From Desulfocarbo sp964620595 (GTDB lineage: Bacteria; Desulfobacterota; Desulfarculia; Desulfarculales; Desulfarculaceae): a DNA stretch of 64,000 nt. The translations under genes and the position numbers were made by a program. The stretch spans positions 1-64,000 of the forward strand of contig CAZUHP010000005.1 in assembly GCA_964620595.1 (NCBI GenBank). Reading direction: 5' to 3'. Within the stretch, counting starts at the first letter, position 1. The number at the start of each line of letters is the position of its first letter. This document shows positions 31,803 to 40,227 of this stretch, piece by piece. The notes under the pieces are model-generated. The model searched no databases, was not told where the DNA came from, and saw only the letters and a list, made by a program, of their open reading frames with translations.

Positions 31803-33818
31803 CTAGTGGACCGGCTTCCAGAACTGCCACCACTTGCGCTCGGCCTCCAGGGCGTACTGGTCCAGGGGCTTCATCTTGCGGATGTGCAGGTCGGTGATGA
31901 TGGTGGCGGTCTTGCCGTCCTGGTATTGGATCTCGCTCTCCACGTGCACCTCGGTGGCGTCGGTATAGAGCGCCTCTATCTCCTTGGCGTAGCGCTCGGC
32001 GATGAAACGGCGCCGGAGTTTGCGGGTGCGGGTCAGCTCGCCGTCGTCCGGGTCGAACTCCTTGTAGAGCAGCAGGAACTTGTGGATGCGGGCCGCCTCG
32101 GGCAGGGCGCGGTTCACCCGCACCATTTCCTTTTCAATCAGGTCATAGACCTCGGGCTTGCTGGCCAGGTCGGTGTAGGTGGTGTAGCCGATGCGGTGGT
32201 CCTCGGCCCATTTGCCGGTGTGCTTGTAGTCGATGCAGATCATGGCGGTGACGTACTCCCGCTCATGACCCAACACGCAGGCTTCTACAATGTAGGGGCA
32301 GAACTTGAGCTTGTTCTCGATGAACATGGGGGAGAAGCGCGCGCCCGAGGTGAGCTGCATCAGGTCCTTGACCCGGTCGATGCACACCAACTGCTCGCCC
32401 TCGGTGATGTAGCCCGCGTCGCCCGAATGGAGCCAGCCGTCCACGATGGTCTCTCGGGTGGCCTCCTCGTTTTTGAGGTAGCCCAAAAAGAGGGCGGGGG
32501 AACGGCTGATTATCTCGCCGGTGCCTTCGGGGTCCGGCTCGAAGATCTTGACCTCGGTTTCGGGGATGGGCTGCCCCACGGAGTTGAAGTCCACGTTGTC
32601 GGCCCGGTGGATGCAGGAGATGCCGCTGATCTCGGTCTGGCCGTAGATCTGCTTCAGGTTCACGCCGCAGGCATGGAAGAAGCGGAATACGTCCGGGCCC
32701 AGGGCGGCGCCGCCGGTGGAGGCGCTGCGGATGTGGCTGAAGCCCAGGCGGTCCTTGAGGGCACGGAAGAGAAGTACATAGCTTATGGCGTACATGATCT
32801 TCCAGCCCAGGGGCGGGGTCTGCTTCTCGAAATGGAAGTCTGCCATCTGGTAGCCGATGGGCATGCACAGCCGGTAGATGAAACGCTTGAACCAGCTTGC
32901 GTCCATGTGCTTGACGATGACCGAGCGGGCGAGCTGCTCCCACACCCGTGGGGGGCTGAACACCACGTTGGGGCCTATCTCGTAGAGGTCGCTCATGGCC
33001 GTCTCGGGCTCCTCGGGGAAGTTCACCGTGAAACCAACGGCCAGGGCGGTGGAGACGCTCATCATCTGCTCGCCGATCCAGGGCAGCGGCAGGAAGGAGA
33101 CGAACTCGTCGTCCTCGTGCTTGGGGTCCACCTGGGCCAGGTTCAAGGCCATCTTGAGCATGTTGGTGTGGGTGAGCAGCGAGCCCTTGGGCTTGCCGGT
33201 GGTGCCCGAGGTATAGGCGATGAGCGCGACGTCACTTTCCTTGAGCCGGGCGATGGAGTTTTCGAAGTAGCCCGGGTTTTCCTTTTCGAACTGGCGGCCC
33301 AGCTCCTCCACCTCGGGGAAGTAGATGAGGAGGGGGTCGTCGTAGTCCCGCATGCCCTTGGGGTCGGTGTAGATTATCTTCTTGAGGCGGGGCAGTTCCT
33401 CCTTCATGTCCAGGACCTTGTCGGTCTGCTCCTGGTCCTCGGCCACTACGAACTTGGCCTCGGAGTGGTCGATGACGTAGGCCACCTCGGTGAGGATGGA
33501 GTCCTGGTAGATGCCCAGGGGCTGGCCCTTCAGGGACTGGGCGGCCAACTCGGCGTAGACCCATTCGGGCCGGTTGTCGCCGATGATGGCCAGGGAGTCG
33601 TCGTCCTGGAAGCCCAGGACGACCAGGCCCAGGGCGAAGTACTTGACGTGTTCATAGTACTGGCGCCAGGTGACGTCCTGCCAGATGCCGAACTCCTTCT
33701 CCCTGAGGGCGACCTTCTTGTCTCCCCACTTCTCGGCGTTTCGTTTCAACAGCGCCGGCATGGTGGCGCCACCGATATCTACCCCCGGCTCCGCAGCTTT
33801 GAGATAGGTCAAGGGCAC
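31803..33818 (-). CDS. Long-chain-type AMP-dependent acyl-CoA synthetase (FadD15-like)
   Basis: 671 residues. AMP-binding motifs are YTSGTTGKPKGSLLTHTN near residue 205, GQTEISGI near residue 395 and WLHSGDAGYI near residue 460. The domain order and length match the large bacterial FadD15/long-chain acyl-CoA synthetases, which usually sit inside liv-type operons of deltaproteobacteria. It is encoded between livG and livH and so probably activates the carboxylate brought in by this transporter. Confidence 0.93.
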   Translation of the reverse strand: MPLTYLKAAEPGVDIGGATMPALLKRNAEKWGDKKVALREKEFGIWQDVTWRQYYEHVKYFALGLVVLGFQDDDSLAIIGDNRPEWVYAELAAQSLKGQPLGIYQDSILTEVAYVIDHSEAKFVVAEDQEQTDKVLDMKEELPRLKKIIYTDPKGMRDYDDPLLIYFPEVEELGRQFEKENPGYFENSIARLKESDVALIAYTSGTTGKPKGSLLTHTNMLKMALNLAQVDPKHEDDEFVSFLPLPWIGEQMMSVSTALAVGFTVNFPEEPETAMSDLYEIGPNVVFSPPRVWEQLARSVIVKHMDASWFKRFIYRLCMPIGYQMADFHFEKQTPPLGWKIMYAISYVLLFRALKDRLGFSHIRSASTGGAALGPDVFRFFHACGVNLKQIYGQTEISGISCIHRADNVDFNSVGQPIPETEVKIFEPDPEGTGEIISRSPALFLGYLKNEEATRETIVDGWLHSGDAGYITEGEQLVCIDRVKDLMQLTSGARFSPMFIENKLKFCPYIVEACVLGHEREYVTAMICIDYKHTGKWAEDHRIGYTTYTDLASKPEVYDLIEKEMVRVNRALPEAARIHKFLLLYKEFDPDDGELTRTRKLRRRFIAERYAKEIEALYTDATEVHVESEIQYQDGKTATIITDLHIRKMKPLDQYALEAERKWWQFWKPVH

Positions 33819-33855
33819 TATGAAGCTCCTTACAGACAGAAGGGTGGCGGGACTC

Positions 33856-34701
33856 CTACAGCCCCAACTTGGAGTGGGCGGCAGCCTCGGACCCCAAGTA
33901 CGCCTCGATGACGTGGGGGTTGGCGCTCACCTCCTGGGGCGTGCCCTCGGCGATCTTGGTGCCGAAGTCCAGCACCACCACACGATCGCTGATATCCATG
34001 ACTACTCCCATGTCATGCTCTATGAGGACCACAGTCACGCCCCACTCCTCGTTCACGTCCAGGATGAAGCGGGCCATGTCCTCGGTCTCTTCCAGGTTCA
34101 TACCCGCCATGGGCTCATCCAGGAGCAGGAGTTTGGGTTTCATGGCCAGGGCTCGGGCCAATTCCACCCGCTTCTGCAGGCCGTAGGGTAGGGTGCCCAC
34201 CACCTGCTTGCGGATGGCTTCTATCTCCAACAGGTCTATGATACGCTCCTCGATCTCGGTGCGTACCCGGATCTCCTCTTTTTTGGCCTTGCCCAGGTAG
34301 ATGCCTCCGGAGATGAAGCCGCTCTTCATGTGCACGTGGTGACCCAACTTGATGTTGTCGATCACCGTCATGCCCTTGAACAGCTCGATGTTCTGGAAGC
34401 TGCGGGCAATGCCCAGGGCGGCCACCCGGTGAGTGGACACCTTGGAGATATCCCGGCCTTCAAAGATGATGCGGCCGCGATAGGGCTGGTAGAAGCGGCA
34501 GATGCAGTTGAGGATGCAGGTCTTGCCCGCGCCATTTGGTCCGATGATGGCCTGGATGTGGCCTTTTTGTACGTTGAAGCTCACGCCGGACAAGGCGTTG
34601 AGCCCACCGAACCTCAGGTGCAAATCCTCCACTTGCAGCAGGGGCTGCTCTGCGGGCCCGGACTGGTCGCCGGTGTCACTACGCGAAACGTCCGCGGACA
34701 T
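33856..34701 (-). CDS. livG: Branched-chain amino acid-type ABC transporter ATPase (LivG), first gene of operon
   Basis: 281 residues. Walker A is GPNGAGKT, the signature variant LPYGLQKRVELARAL, Walker B LLLLDEPMAGM and the H-loop region VVLIEHDMGVVMDISD. A 25-residue N-terminal extension (MSADVSRSDTGDQSG) precedes the ATPase fold. Start ATG 34701 has GGGAGGAG 3-4 nt upstream. An earlier in-frame ATG has none. The operon reads livG-fadD-livH-livM-livK-livF-paaK. Confidence 0.95.
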   Translation of the reverse strand: MSADVSRSDTGDQSGPAEQPLLQVEDLHLRFGGLNALSGVSFNVQKGHIQAIIGPNGAGKTCILNCICRFYQPYRGRIIFEGRDISKVSTHRVAALGIARSFQNIELFKGMTVIDNIKLGHHVHMKSGFISGGIYLGKAKKEEIRVRTEIEERIIDLLEIEAIRKQVVGTLPYGLQKRVELARALAMKPKLLLLDEPMAGMNLEETEDMARFILDVNEEWGVTVVLIEHDMGVVMDISDRVVVLDFGTKIAEGTPQEVSANPHVIEAYLGSEAAAHSKLGL

Positions 34702-34859
34702 AGCTCCTCCCTGGCTCGTCCAAGCACAGTCACCGACCCACATCCGCTAGGGGGGCCTTTGATCGCGCATTGAGCAAGGTTTGACAGCAGTACAATTTTA
34801 TTATTAGGGCCTTTTTAGGAAAGTGGGGAAACCGGGCAAGAGGCATCCCTGTTAGAAAT

Positions 34860-34889
34860 TTTGTAGCTAACCGGCTTCCCGCTTGTCAA
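34860..34889 (-). promoter_or_regulatory. Predicted promoter of the livG operon
   Basis: On the minus strand, TTGACA (34884-34889) and TACAAA (34860-34865) with an 18-nt spacer, about 160 nt before the livG start. This stretch is clearly AT-richer than its surroundings. The -10 match is four of six, so the call is moderate. Confidence 0.5.
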
Positions 34890-34931
34890 GGGCAAATGTC
34901 GGCAAGTGCTTAACATCGCAGAATTTGTGAA

Positions 34932-34944
34932 ACATGGTTCATGT
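34932..34944. promoter_or_regulatory. Inverted repeat ACATG-GTT-CATGT upstream of the livG promoter
   Basis: Perfect 5-bp arms with a 3-nt centre, about 45 nt upstream of the predicted -35 box. The size and symmetry fit a dimeric helix-turn-helix regulator such as a TetR or MarR protein. The regulator is not encoded in the adjacent genes. Confidence 0.4.
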
Positions 34945-34990
34945 CTAGTGCCTTGAAGCTCCTAACCTTTTACCCTTGGCGAGCGAGCGC

Positions 34991-36160
34991 TCAGTCCAAA
35001 CGAAAAGGCAGGCGGCGGGGCCAAACCTCGTCCTGGTAGCGCCGCAGGAAATAATCGTCGGTCATGCCGGCGATGAAATCGCGCACTATTGCGGCAGGTG
35101 AAAGCGACTCCTGGTAGGCCGGGTCCATGTGCTCCAGGAAGTCGCGAAACACGGGGCTGGCCCGGCGGCCCTCCTTCAGGTCGGCCAGGTAGCGCTCGAA
35201 CAAGAGGTCAAAGGCTCTTTCGATCTTGTGGTGCTGGCTCTTGATGCGGCGGTCCAGGTATATGCGATGGAGGTTGAAGTGCTTGAGCCGGCCCAGGGCC
35301 CGGCCCACCTCCGGGCTGAAGCCCACGTAGGGCCGGCCGGCCGAGGACTCCACCAGGTCTTCCACCAGGCGGTAAACAATGGTGCCGTTGGTGTTGCCCA
35401 GCACCTCGCGCACCTCGGCCGGCAAGTCGCTGCGCTGGATCAGGCCCACCACGATGGCGTCCTCCAGGTCGCGGCCGATATAGGCCACGGTGTCGCAGAT
35501 GCGCACCACGCAGCCCTCCAGGGTCATGGGAATGAGCGGCAGCCGGGGGTCGGCCGCCTTGGCGGCCAGTTCCGCGTCCAACTGGGCGAAGGTCTTGTCC
35601 GGCCGGGGTTCCAGGCGAGCGGTGTGCACCTCGCCGTCGTGGCACATCACCCCGTCCAACACCTGGAGGGTGAGGTTCAAGCCCCTGCCCCGCTTCTCCA
35701 CCCGCTCCAGGAAATGCACGGATTGCAGGTTGTGCAGAAAGGGACCCAGGCCGTGCTCCTGGCACTTGCGGCTCAAGAACCTCTCGCCGTCATGGCCAAA
35801 GGGCGGGTGGCCGATGTCATGGGCCAGGGCCATGGCCTCAATGAGGTCCTCGTTCAGTCCCAGGAGCCGTCCCACGGTGCGTCCGATCTTGCTCACCAAT
35901 TGCACGTGCAGCACCCGGTGGGTGATGTGGTCGTTCTCCATGAGGCTGAAGACCTGGGTCTTGTCGATGTAGCGGGTGTAGGCCAAGGAGTGCAGCACCC
36001 GGTCCGCGTCCAGGGCAAAGGCCAGGCGGTGGCCGCTTTCGGCTGAAGGGTCGGGACGGCGGCGGACGGCGCGCGAGCTGGGGCAGGCATGGGGCGCCAG
36101 CCGCGCCTCCTCTGCCCGCTCCAGGCGGCGGCGCATTTGCAAAAGCCTTTCCTGGCTCAC
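34991..36160 (-). CDS. dgt: dGTPase-like HD-domain dNTP triphosphohydrolase
   Basis: 389 residues. The HD metal motif is split as usual: HRLLHVQ-type THRVLHVQL, then ALAHDIGHPPFGHDGER (His-Asp pair), with a downstream Asp in ICDTVAYIGRDLEDA. These proteins cut dNTPs to nucleoside and triphosphate and keep dNTP pools in check. N-terminal residues 1-45 are Arg-rich and probably part of the oligomer interface. It is monocistronic with its own promoter upstream. Confidence 0.9.
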   Translation of the reverse strand: MSQERLLQMRRRLERAEEARLAPHACPSSRAVRRRPDPSAESGHRLAFALDADRVLHSLAYTRYIDKTQVFSLMENDHITHRVLHVQLVSKIGRTVGRLLGLNEDLIEAMALAHDIGHPPFGHDGERFLSRKCQEHGLGPFLHNLQSVHFLERVEKRGRGLNLTLQVLDGVMCHDGEVHTARLEPRPDKTFAQLDAELAAKAADPRLPLIPMTLEGCVVRICDTVAYIGRDLEDAIVVGLIQRSDLPAEVREVLGNTNGTIVYRLVEDLVESSAGRPYVGFSPEVGRALGRLKHFNLHRIYLDRRIKSQHHKIERAFDLLFERYLADLKEGRRASPVFRDFLEHMDPAYQESLSPAAIVRDFIAGMTDDYFLRRYQDEVWPRRLPFRLD

Positions 36161-36197
36161 GGCTCTTCCCGGATATTGCGGTGGGTGATGTCTCCCT

Positions 36198-36226
36198 AAT
36201 AAACCGCGCCGCCCCTACCCTGTCAA
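36198..36226 (-). promoter_or_regulatory. Predicted promoter of dgt
   Basis: Minus strand TTGACA (36221-36226), 17-nt spacer, TTTATT (36198-36203). The consensus -35 and spacing make it convincing despite a four-of-six -10. Expected transcription start is about 30 nt before the ATG at 36160. Confidence 0.65.
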
Positions 36227-36270
36227 GCGCACGTCTTGCCAGGGGCGCGCCCAGGGTTTAGACTCGGGCC

Positions 36271-37059
36271 ATGCTCAAGGCAGCCGACAACCTGAGCGCG
36301 GCCCGGCCCAGCGTGCGCCGGGCCCTGGGGGAGCGCGACGCCGAGGCCCTGGCCGCCCTCTGCCGCCGCTGCCAGGAGGCCGGGGCCAACTGGCTGGACC
36401 TGAACCCAGGCTACCTTGCCCCTGCCCGGCGGGCCGAAGTGTGGCGTTTCCTGGTGGAGACGGCCGAGGCGGCCTGCGATCTCACCCTCATGCTGGACGC
36501 GCCCGAGGCGGACACCCTCTCCCTGGCCCTGGGCTTCTGCTCCCGGCCGCCCATCCTGAACATGGCCACTGCCTCGCCCGAGCGGCTGAAGCCGGTCATG
36601 GAGTTGGCCGCCATGTACGGGCTGGAGGTGGTGGCCGCCACCATGACCGCCACCGTGCCGCTCAGCGCCGAGGAGCGGCTGGGCCTGGCCGCACTCATCG
36701 TGGAGGAGGCGGCCCGCCAGGGCATCGCCGGCCCGCGGCTCATCCTGGACCCCATGGTCATGCCCCTGGCCCTGGCCGACGGCGAGGCCCACGCCGCGGC
36801 GGTGATCCGCTTCCTGCGGGCAGTGCCCCAGGTGTTCGACCCCGCGCCGCGCACCCTGATCGCCCTGTCCAACCTGACCACCCACACCGCCGGCACCCGG
36901 GCCCGCTTCGCGGCCGGCCCCTTCCTGGCCGCGGCCTGGGGCGCGGGCCTGGAGGTGGTGATGCTGGACGCCCTGGACGAAGACCTGGCCCGGGTGGTAG
37001 GTTTGTGCCGGGTATTCGGCGGCGAGCGGGTGTTCGCCCCTGGAGAGTTTCAAGACTGA
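36271..37059 (+). CDS. Methyltetrahydrofolate:corrinoid methyltransferase-like (AcsE/pterin-binding family)
   Basis: 262 residues, a pterin-binding TIM barrel. By eye, the folate-binding and active-site residues of Moorella AcsE fall at nearly the same numbers: Asp76 (LDAPEAD), Asn97 (PPILNMAT), Asp160 (LILDPMVMP) and Asn201 (ALSNLTTHT). The start WLDLNPGY replaces the usual D(I/V)N. AcsE moves the methyl group of methyl-THF to the corrinoid iron-sulfur protein in the Wood-Ljungdahl pathway. No acs genes are adjacent, so this copy may act on another corrinoid protein. No clear ribosome-binding site precedes ATG 36271. Confidence 0.85.
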   Translation: MLKAADNLSAARPSVRRALGERDAEALAALCRRCQEAGANWLDLNPGYLAPARRAEVWRFLVETAEAACDLTLMLDAPEADTLSLALGFCSRPPILNMATASPERLKPVMELAAMYGLEVVAATMTATVPLSAEERLGLAALIVEEAARQGIAGPRLILDPMVMPLALADGEAHAAAVIRFLRAVPQVFDPAPRTLIALSNLTTHTAGTRARFAAGPFLAAAWGAGLEVVMLDALDEDLARVVGLCRVFGGERVFAPGEFQD

Positions 37060-37095
37060 GGCCGCCGGCCTCGCAGGCACCCCGGAGCATAGAGA

Positions 37096-37878
37096 TTGCC
37101 TGGCAACCGTCTTTTGCTGGTGGACAGCCACGCCCACCTTGACCTCCTGCAGGAGCCGGAGAAAGCCCTGGCCCTGGGCCGCGCCGCGGGCGTGGTCCAG
37201 GTGGTGACCATCGGCATCGACCTGGCCACCTCCCGGCGCGCCGCCCGGTTCGCCCAGGAGCACGAAGACGTCTTCTACACCGTGGGCCTGCACCCCCACG
37301 ACGCGGCCCAGGCCGACGAGGCCCTGTGGGCCCAGATGGAGTCGCTGGCCCGGGAGGGGGCGGTGGCCTGGGGAGAATGCGGGCTGGACTTTTTCCGCGA
37401 CCGCTCACCGCGCCCCTTGCAGCGCGAGGCCTTTGCCCGCCAGATCGAGCTGGCCCTGAAGCTGGGCCTGCCCCTGGTGATCCACGACCGCGAAGCCCAC
37501 GCCGAGGTGCTGGGCATGCTGCGGGAGCAGGACGCCGGCCGGGTGGGCGGGGTGGTGCACTGCTTTTCCGGTGATGCGGCCCTGGCCCGCCAGGTGCTGG
37601 ATCTGGGCTTCAGCATAGGCATCGACGGGCCCATCACCTATCCCAAGAACGAGGTGCTGCGGGAGGCGGCCCGGGCGGTGCCCTTGGAGAGCATCCTCCT
37701 GGAGACCGACTGCCCCTTCCTGGCGCCCCAGGCCAAGCGGGGCAAGCCCAACCAGCCGGCCTTTTTGACCTACACCTGCCAGGGCCTGGCCCAGGCCCTG
37801 GGCCGGGAGCCGGCCGAGGTGGCGCGGGTGACCACGGCCAACACCCGCCGGCTCTTCGGCCTGCCCGGGGAGGCGTAG
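37096..37878 (+). CDS. TatD family metal-dependent deoxyribonuclease/hydrolase
   Basis: 260 residues. The metal ligands of the TatD fold are visible: VDSHAHLD at the N-terminus, GECGLDFF, LVIHDREAH, GVVHCFSGD and LLETDCPFLAP. The likely start is TTG 37096, with GGAG about 8 nt upstream. No ATG lies between it and the conserved SHAHLD. It is the second gene of a plus-strand housekeeping run (methyltransferase, TatD, Maf, PLP protein) with gaps of 3-36 nt. Confidence 0.92.
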   Translation: MPGNRLLLVDSHAHLDLLQEPEKALALGRAAGVVQVVTIGIDLATSRRAARFAQEHEDVFYTVGLHPHDAAQADEALWAQMESLAREGAVAWGECGLDFFRDRSPRPLQREAFARQIELALKLGLPLVIHDREAHAEVLGMLREQDAGRVGGVVHCFSGDAALARQVLDLGFSIGIDGPITYPKNEVLREAARAVPLESILLETDCPFLAPQAKRGKPNQPAFLTYTCQGLAQALGREPAEVARVTTANTRRLFGLPGEA

Positions 37879-37881
37879 ACC

Positions 37882-38496
37882 ATGTACCGCGTGTTGCCCG
37901 GCAAGCGCCTGGTGCTGGCCTCGGCCTCGCCCCGCCGGCTGGAGCTGTTGGGACGGCTGGGGCTCCAGTTCGACCTGGCCCCGGCCCAGATCGACGAGAG
38001 CCTCCTGCCTGGCGAGGACGCGGCCACCGCCGCCCGCCGCCTGGCCGAGCTGAAGGCTGCGGCCGTGGCCGCGGACCAGCCCGGCGCCGCAGTGCTGGCT
38101 GCCGACACCCTGGTGACCATAGAGGGGCGCATCCTGGGCAAGCCCGCGGACCAGGCCCAGGCCAAGGAGATGCTGGGCCTGCTCTCGGGCCGGGAGCACC
38201 GGGTGGTAACCGGTTTTTGCCTGCGGGCCGACGGCTGGCAGGAAGCCGGCCTGGCCGAGAGCCGGGTGCGTTTCCGGGCGCTCAGCCAAGCGGAGATAGA
38301 CTCCTACCTGGTCTCGGGCGAGCCCCGGGACAAGGCCGGCGCCTACGCGGTGCAGGGAGTGGGCGCGGCCCTGGTGGAGTCGGTTTCAGGCTCCTACACC
38401 AACGTGGTGGGCCTGCCCCTGGCGGCCTGCGTGGCCCTGCTCCTCAAGCGTCACATCATCGAGCCCGATCAAGCCGCTGCACCGGGGCTGCATTAG
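37882..38496 (+). CDS. maf: Maf family nucleoside triphosphate pyrophosphatase
   Basis: 204 residues. The N-terminal LVLASASPRRLELL and the later VLAADTLVTIEGRILGKP and GAYAVQGVGA are the family signatures. Maf proteins hydrolyse dTTP/UTP or modified nucleotides to the monophosphate. It starts 3 nt after tatD and precedes the PLP-binding protein gene. Confidence 0.95.
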   Translation: MYRVLPGKRLVLASASPRRLELLGRLGLQFDLAPAQIDESLLPGEDAATAARRLAELKAAAVAADQPGAAVLAADTLVTIEGRILGKPADQAQAKEMLGLLSGREHRVVTGFCLRADGWQEAGLAESRVRFRALSQAEIDSYLVSGEPRDKAGAYAVQGVGAALVESVSGSYTNVVGLPLAACVALLLKRHIIEPDQAAAPGLH

Positions 38497-38510
38497 CAAG
38501 GAGAATCACC

Positions 38511-39209
38511 ATGAGCCTGGCCGAAAACCTGGCAGAGATACGCCAGCGCATACAAGAGGCGGCCCGCGCCGCGGGCCGCGATCCCCAGGCGGTGCGCCTG
38601 GTGGCGGTGTCCAAGACCAAGCCCGCCAGCGCGGTGGCCGAGGCCCTGGCCGCGGGCCAGACGCTCTTCGGCGAGAACTACGTGCAGGAGGCCCAGGACA
38701 AGATACCCGCCGTGAACCGGGAGCGGCAGGAGGCGGCGCAGCCGGTGTGGCATTTCATCGGCCACCTGCAGAGCAACAAGGCCAAGCTGGCGGTACGGCT
38801 CTTCGATGTGGTGCAGACCGTGGACCGCCTGAAGATCGCCAAGGCCCTGGCCCGCCATGCCAGCGAACAGGGCAAGACCCTCGAGGTGCTGATCCAGGTC
38901 AACGTGGGAGAGGAGCCCCAAAAGGCCGGCTGCAACGAGGACGAGGCCCCGGCCCTGGCCCAGGCGGTGGCCGGGCTGGAAGGGCTCCGCCTGAGGGGGC
39001 TCATGACCATGCCGCCCTTTTTCGACGACCCGGAGCGGGCCCGCCCCTGTTTCGCGCGCCTGCGCGAGCTGGCCGGCCGCCTGGCCCGGGACCTGCCGGA
39101 AGGCGCCATGAGCGAGCTGTCCATGGGCATGAGCGGCGACTTCGAGGCGGCCATTAAAGAGGGCGCCACCCTGGTGCGGGTGGGCACTGCCATCTTCGGC
39201 AGACGCTGA
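38511..39209 (+). CDS. YggS/PLPBP family pyridoxal phosphate-binding protein
   Basis: 232 residues, single alanine-racemase-like barrel. The PLP lysine is in LVAVSKTKP (near residue 37), with FGENYVQEA, WHFIGHLQSNK, LMTMPPF and SMGMSGDFEAAIKEGATLVRVGTAIFG completing the family pattern. It controls B6 vitamer and amino acid homeostasis rather than catalysing a known reaction. Start ATG 38511 has AAGGAG 7 nt upstream. Confidence 0.95.
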   Translation: MSLAENLAEIRQRIQEAARAAGRDPQAVRLVAVSKTKPASAVAEALAAGQTLFGENYVQEAQDKIPAVNRERQEAAQPVWHFIGHLQSNKAKLAVRLFDVVQTVDRLKIAKALARHASEQGKTLEVLIQVNVGEEPQKAGCNEDEAPALAQAVAGLEGLRLRGLMTMPPFFDDPERARPCFARLRELAGRLARDLPEGAMSELSMGMSGDFEAAIKEGATLVRVGTAIFGRR

Positions 39210-39290
39210 GCCGCCCCCGCCCCCCCGCGTCCCCGCGCCCGCGCCCCCACCACCCCAGACGAGACAGCCGGCCCCGGTCCCGGGGTCTCC

Positions 39291-40148
39291 CTAGGAGGCC
39301 GCGGCGAGGTGCTCCCGGGCAATGAGGTCCAGGTGCCAGGTGGCGGCGTCGTCCAAGGGCAGGATGATGGGCCCGGCCAGCTCGCGCAGGTCCAGGGTCT
39401 TGAGGTACTGGCCGCAGTTGGCGCAGACATCCACCTGCAAGCCCTCTTCTTCCTTGGCCTTGAGATAGCTGAGCGTGCCTGGCTCCTGGCTCTCGCAGAA
39501 GGGGCATTGCAAGCGGGGATAGGGCCAGGCGGTTTCACACAGGGAACAGTGCAGGGTGCGCTTGCCGCCCTCGCCGGAAAGTTCGGCCAGGCCAGGGGCG
39601 GAGCCGCACACCGGGCAGTGGCCAAAGGACCACTCGCCGAGGTCCACTTCCTGGCGGGCGGCCTGGGCGGCGGCCAAGAGCAGGGGCCGCAAGGCCAGGC
39701 GCAGCAGCAAACCCAACACCTGGGCCTCGCCGTCATGCTCTTCGGCGAGTCGGCTCAAGGCCGGCTGGTCGGCGGTGAGTACCGCCCGGAAGGCGCCCGC
39801 CTCCCGGCCATCCCCGCCGGCGGCGGCGCGCAGCTTGGCCATGGCCTGGGCCGCCTGCGTCCCGCCCGGGCGCTTCTCCACGGACTGGGCCAGGCGGCCG
39901 GCCAGGTCCCAGGCCCGGGGCCAGTCCAGCTCCAAGCTGGCCCTGTCCCAAAGCGACCGGCCCTTGTGCAGCTCTGCAGGGTGGGCCTGGGGCTGCGGCC
40001 CGGGGCTCCCTGGTTCCTGGCCGCTCTCCAGGGTTTGCAAGAGCAACCCTCCCACCAATTCACACACGTCGCTGTAGGCTGGGTTGCGCTGGGCGATGGC
40101 TTCCATCCTGGCCTTTATGACCTGGCGGTCCTGCACGGGGTTGTCCAA
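39291..40148 (-). CDS. fdhE: Formate dehydrogenase accessory protein FdhE
   Basis: 285 residues. The C-terminal rubredoxin-like part has four CxxC pairs: CPVCGS, CSLCE, CPFCES and CANCGQ, the iron-binding signature of FdhE. The N-terminal 150 residues are helical. FdhE binds the catalytic subunit of formate dehydrogenase and is needed for its activity. It is the third gene of the fdhA-fdhB-fdhE operon, 79 nt after fdhB. Confidence 0.92.
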   Translation of the reverse strand: MDNPVQDRQVIKARMEAIAQRNPAYSDVCELVGGLLLQTLESGQEPGSPGPQPQAHPAELHKGRSLWDRASLELDWPRAWDLAGRLAQSVEKRPGGTQAAQAMAKLRAAAGGDGREAGAFRAVLTADQPALSRLAEEHDGEAQVLGLLLRLALRPLLLAAAQAARQEVDLGEWSFGHCPVCGSAPGLAELSGEGGKRTLHCSLCETAWPYPRLQCPFCESQEPGTLSYLKAKEEEGLQVDVCANCGQYLKTLDLRELAGPIILPLDDAATWHLDLIAREHLAAAS

Positions 40149-40227
40149 GCTGGTCTCCTTGCTGCAACGGTCGCGGGAAATGGTTCGGGAAAAGGGGGCC
40201 CCGCCGGGCGGCGAGGCCCCCTCGCGG

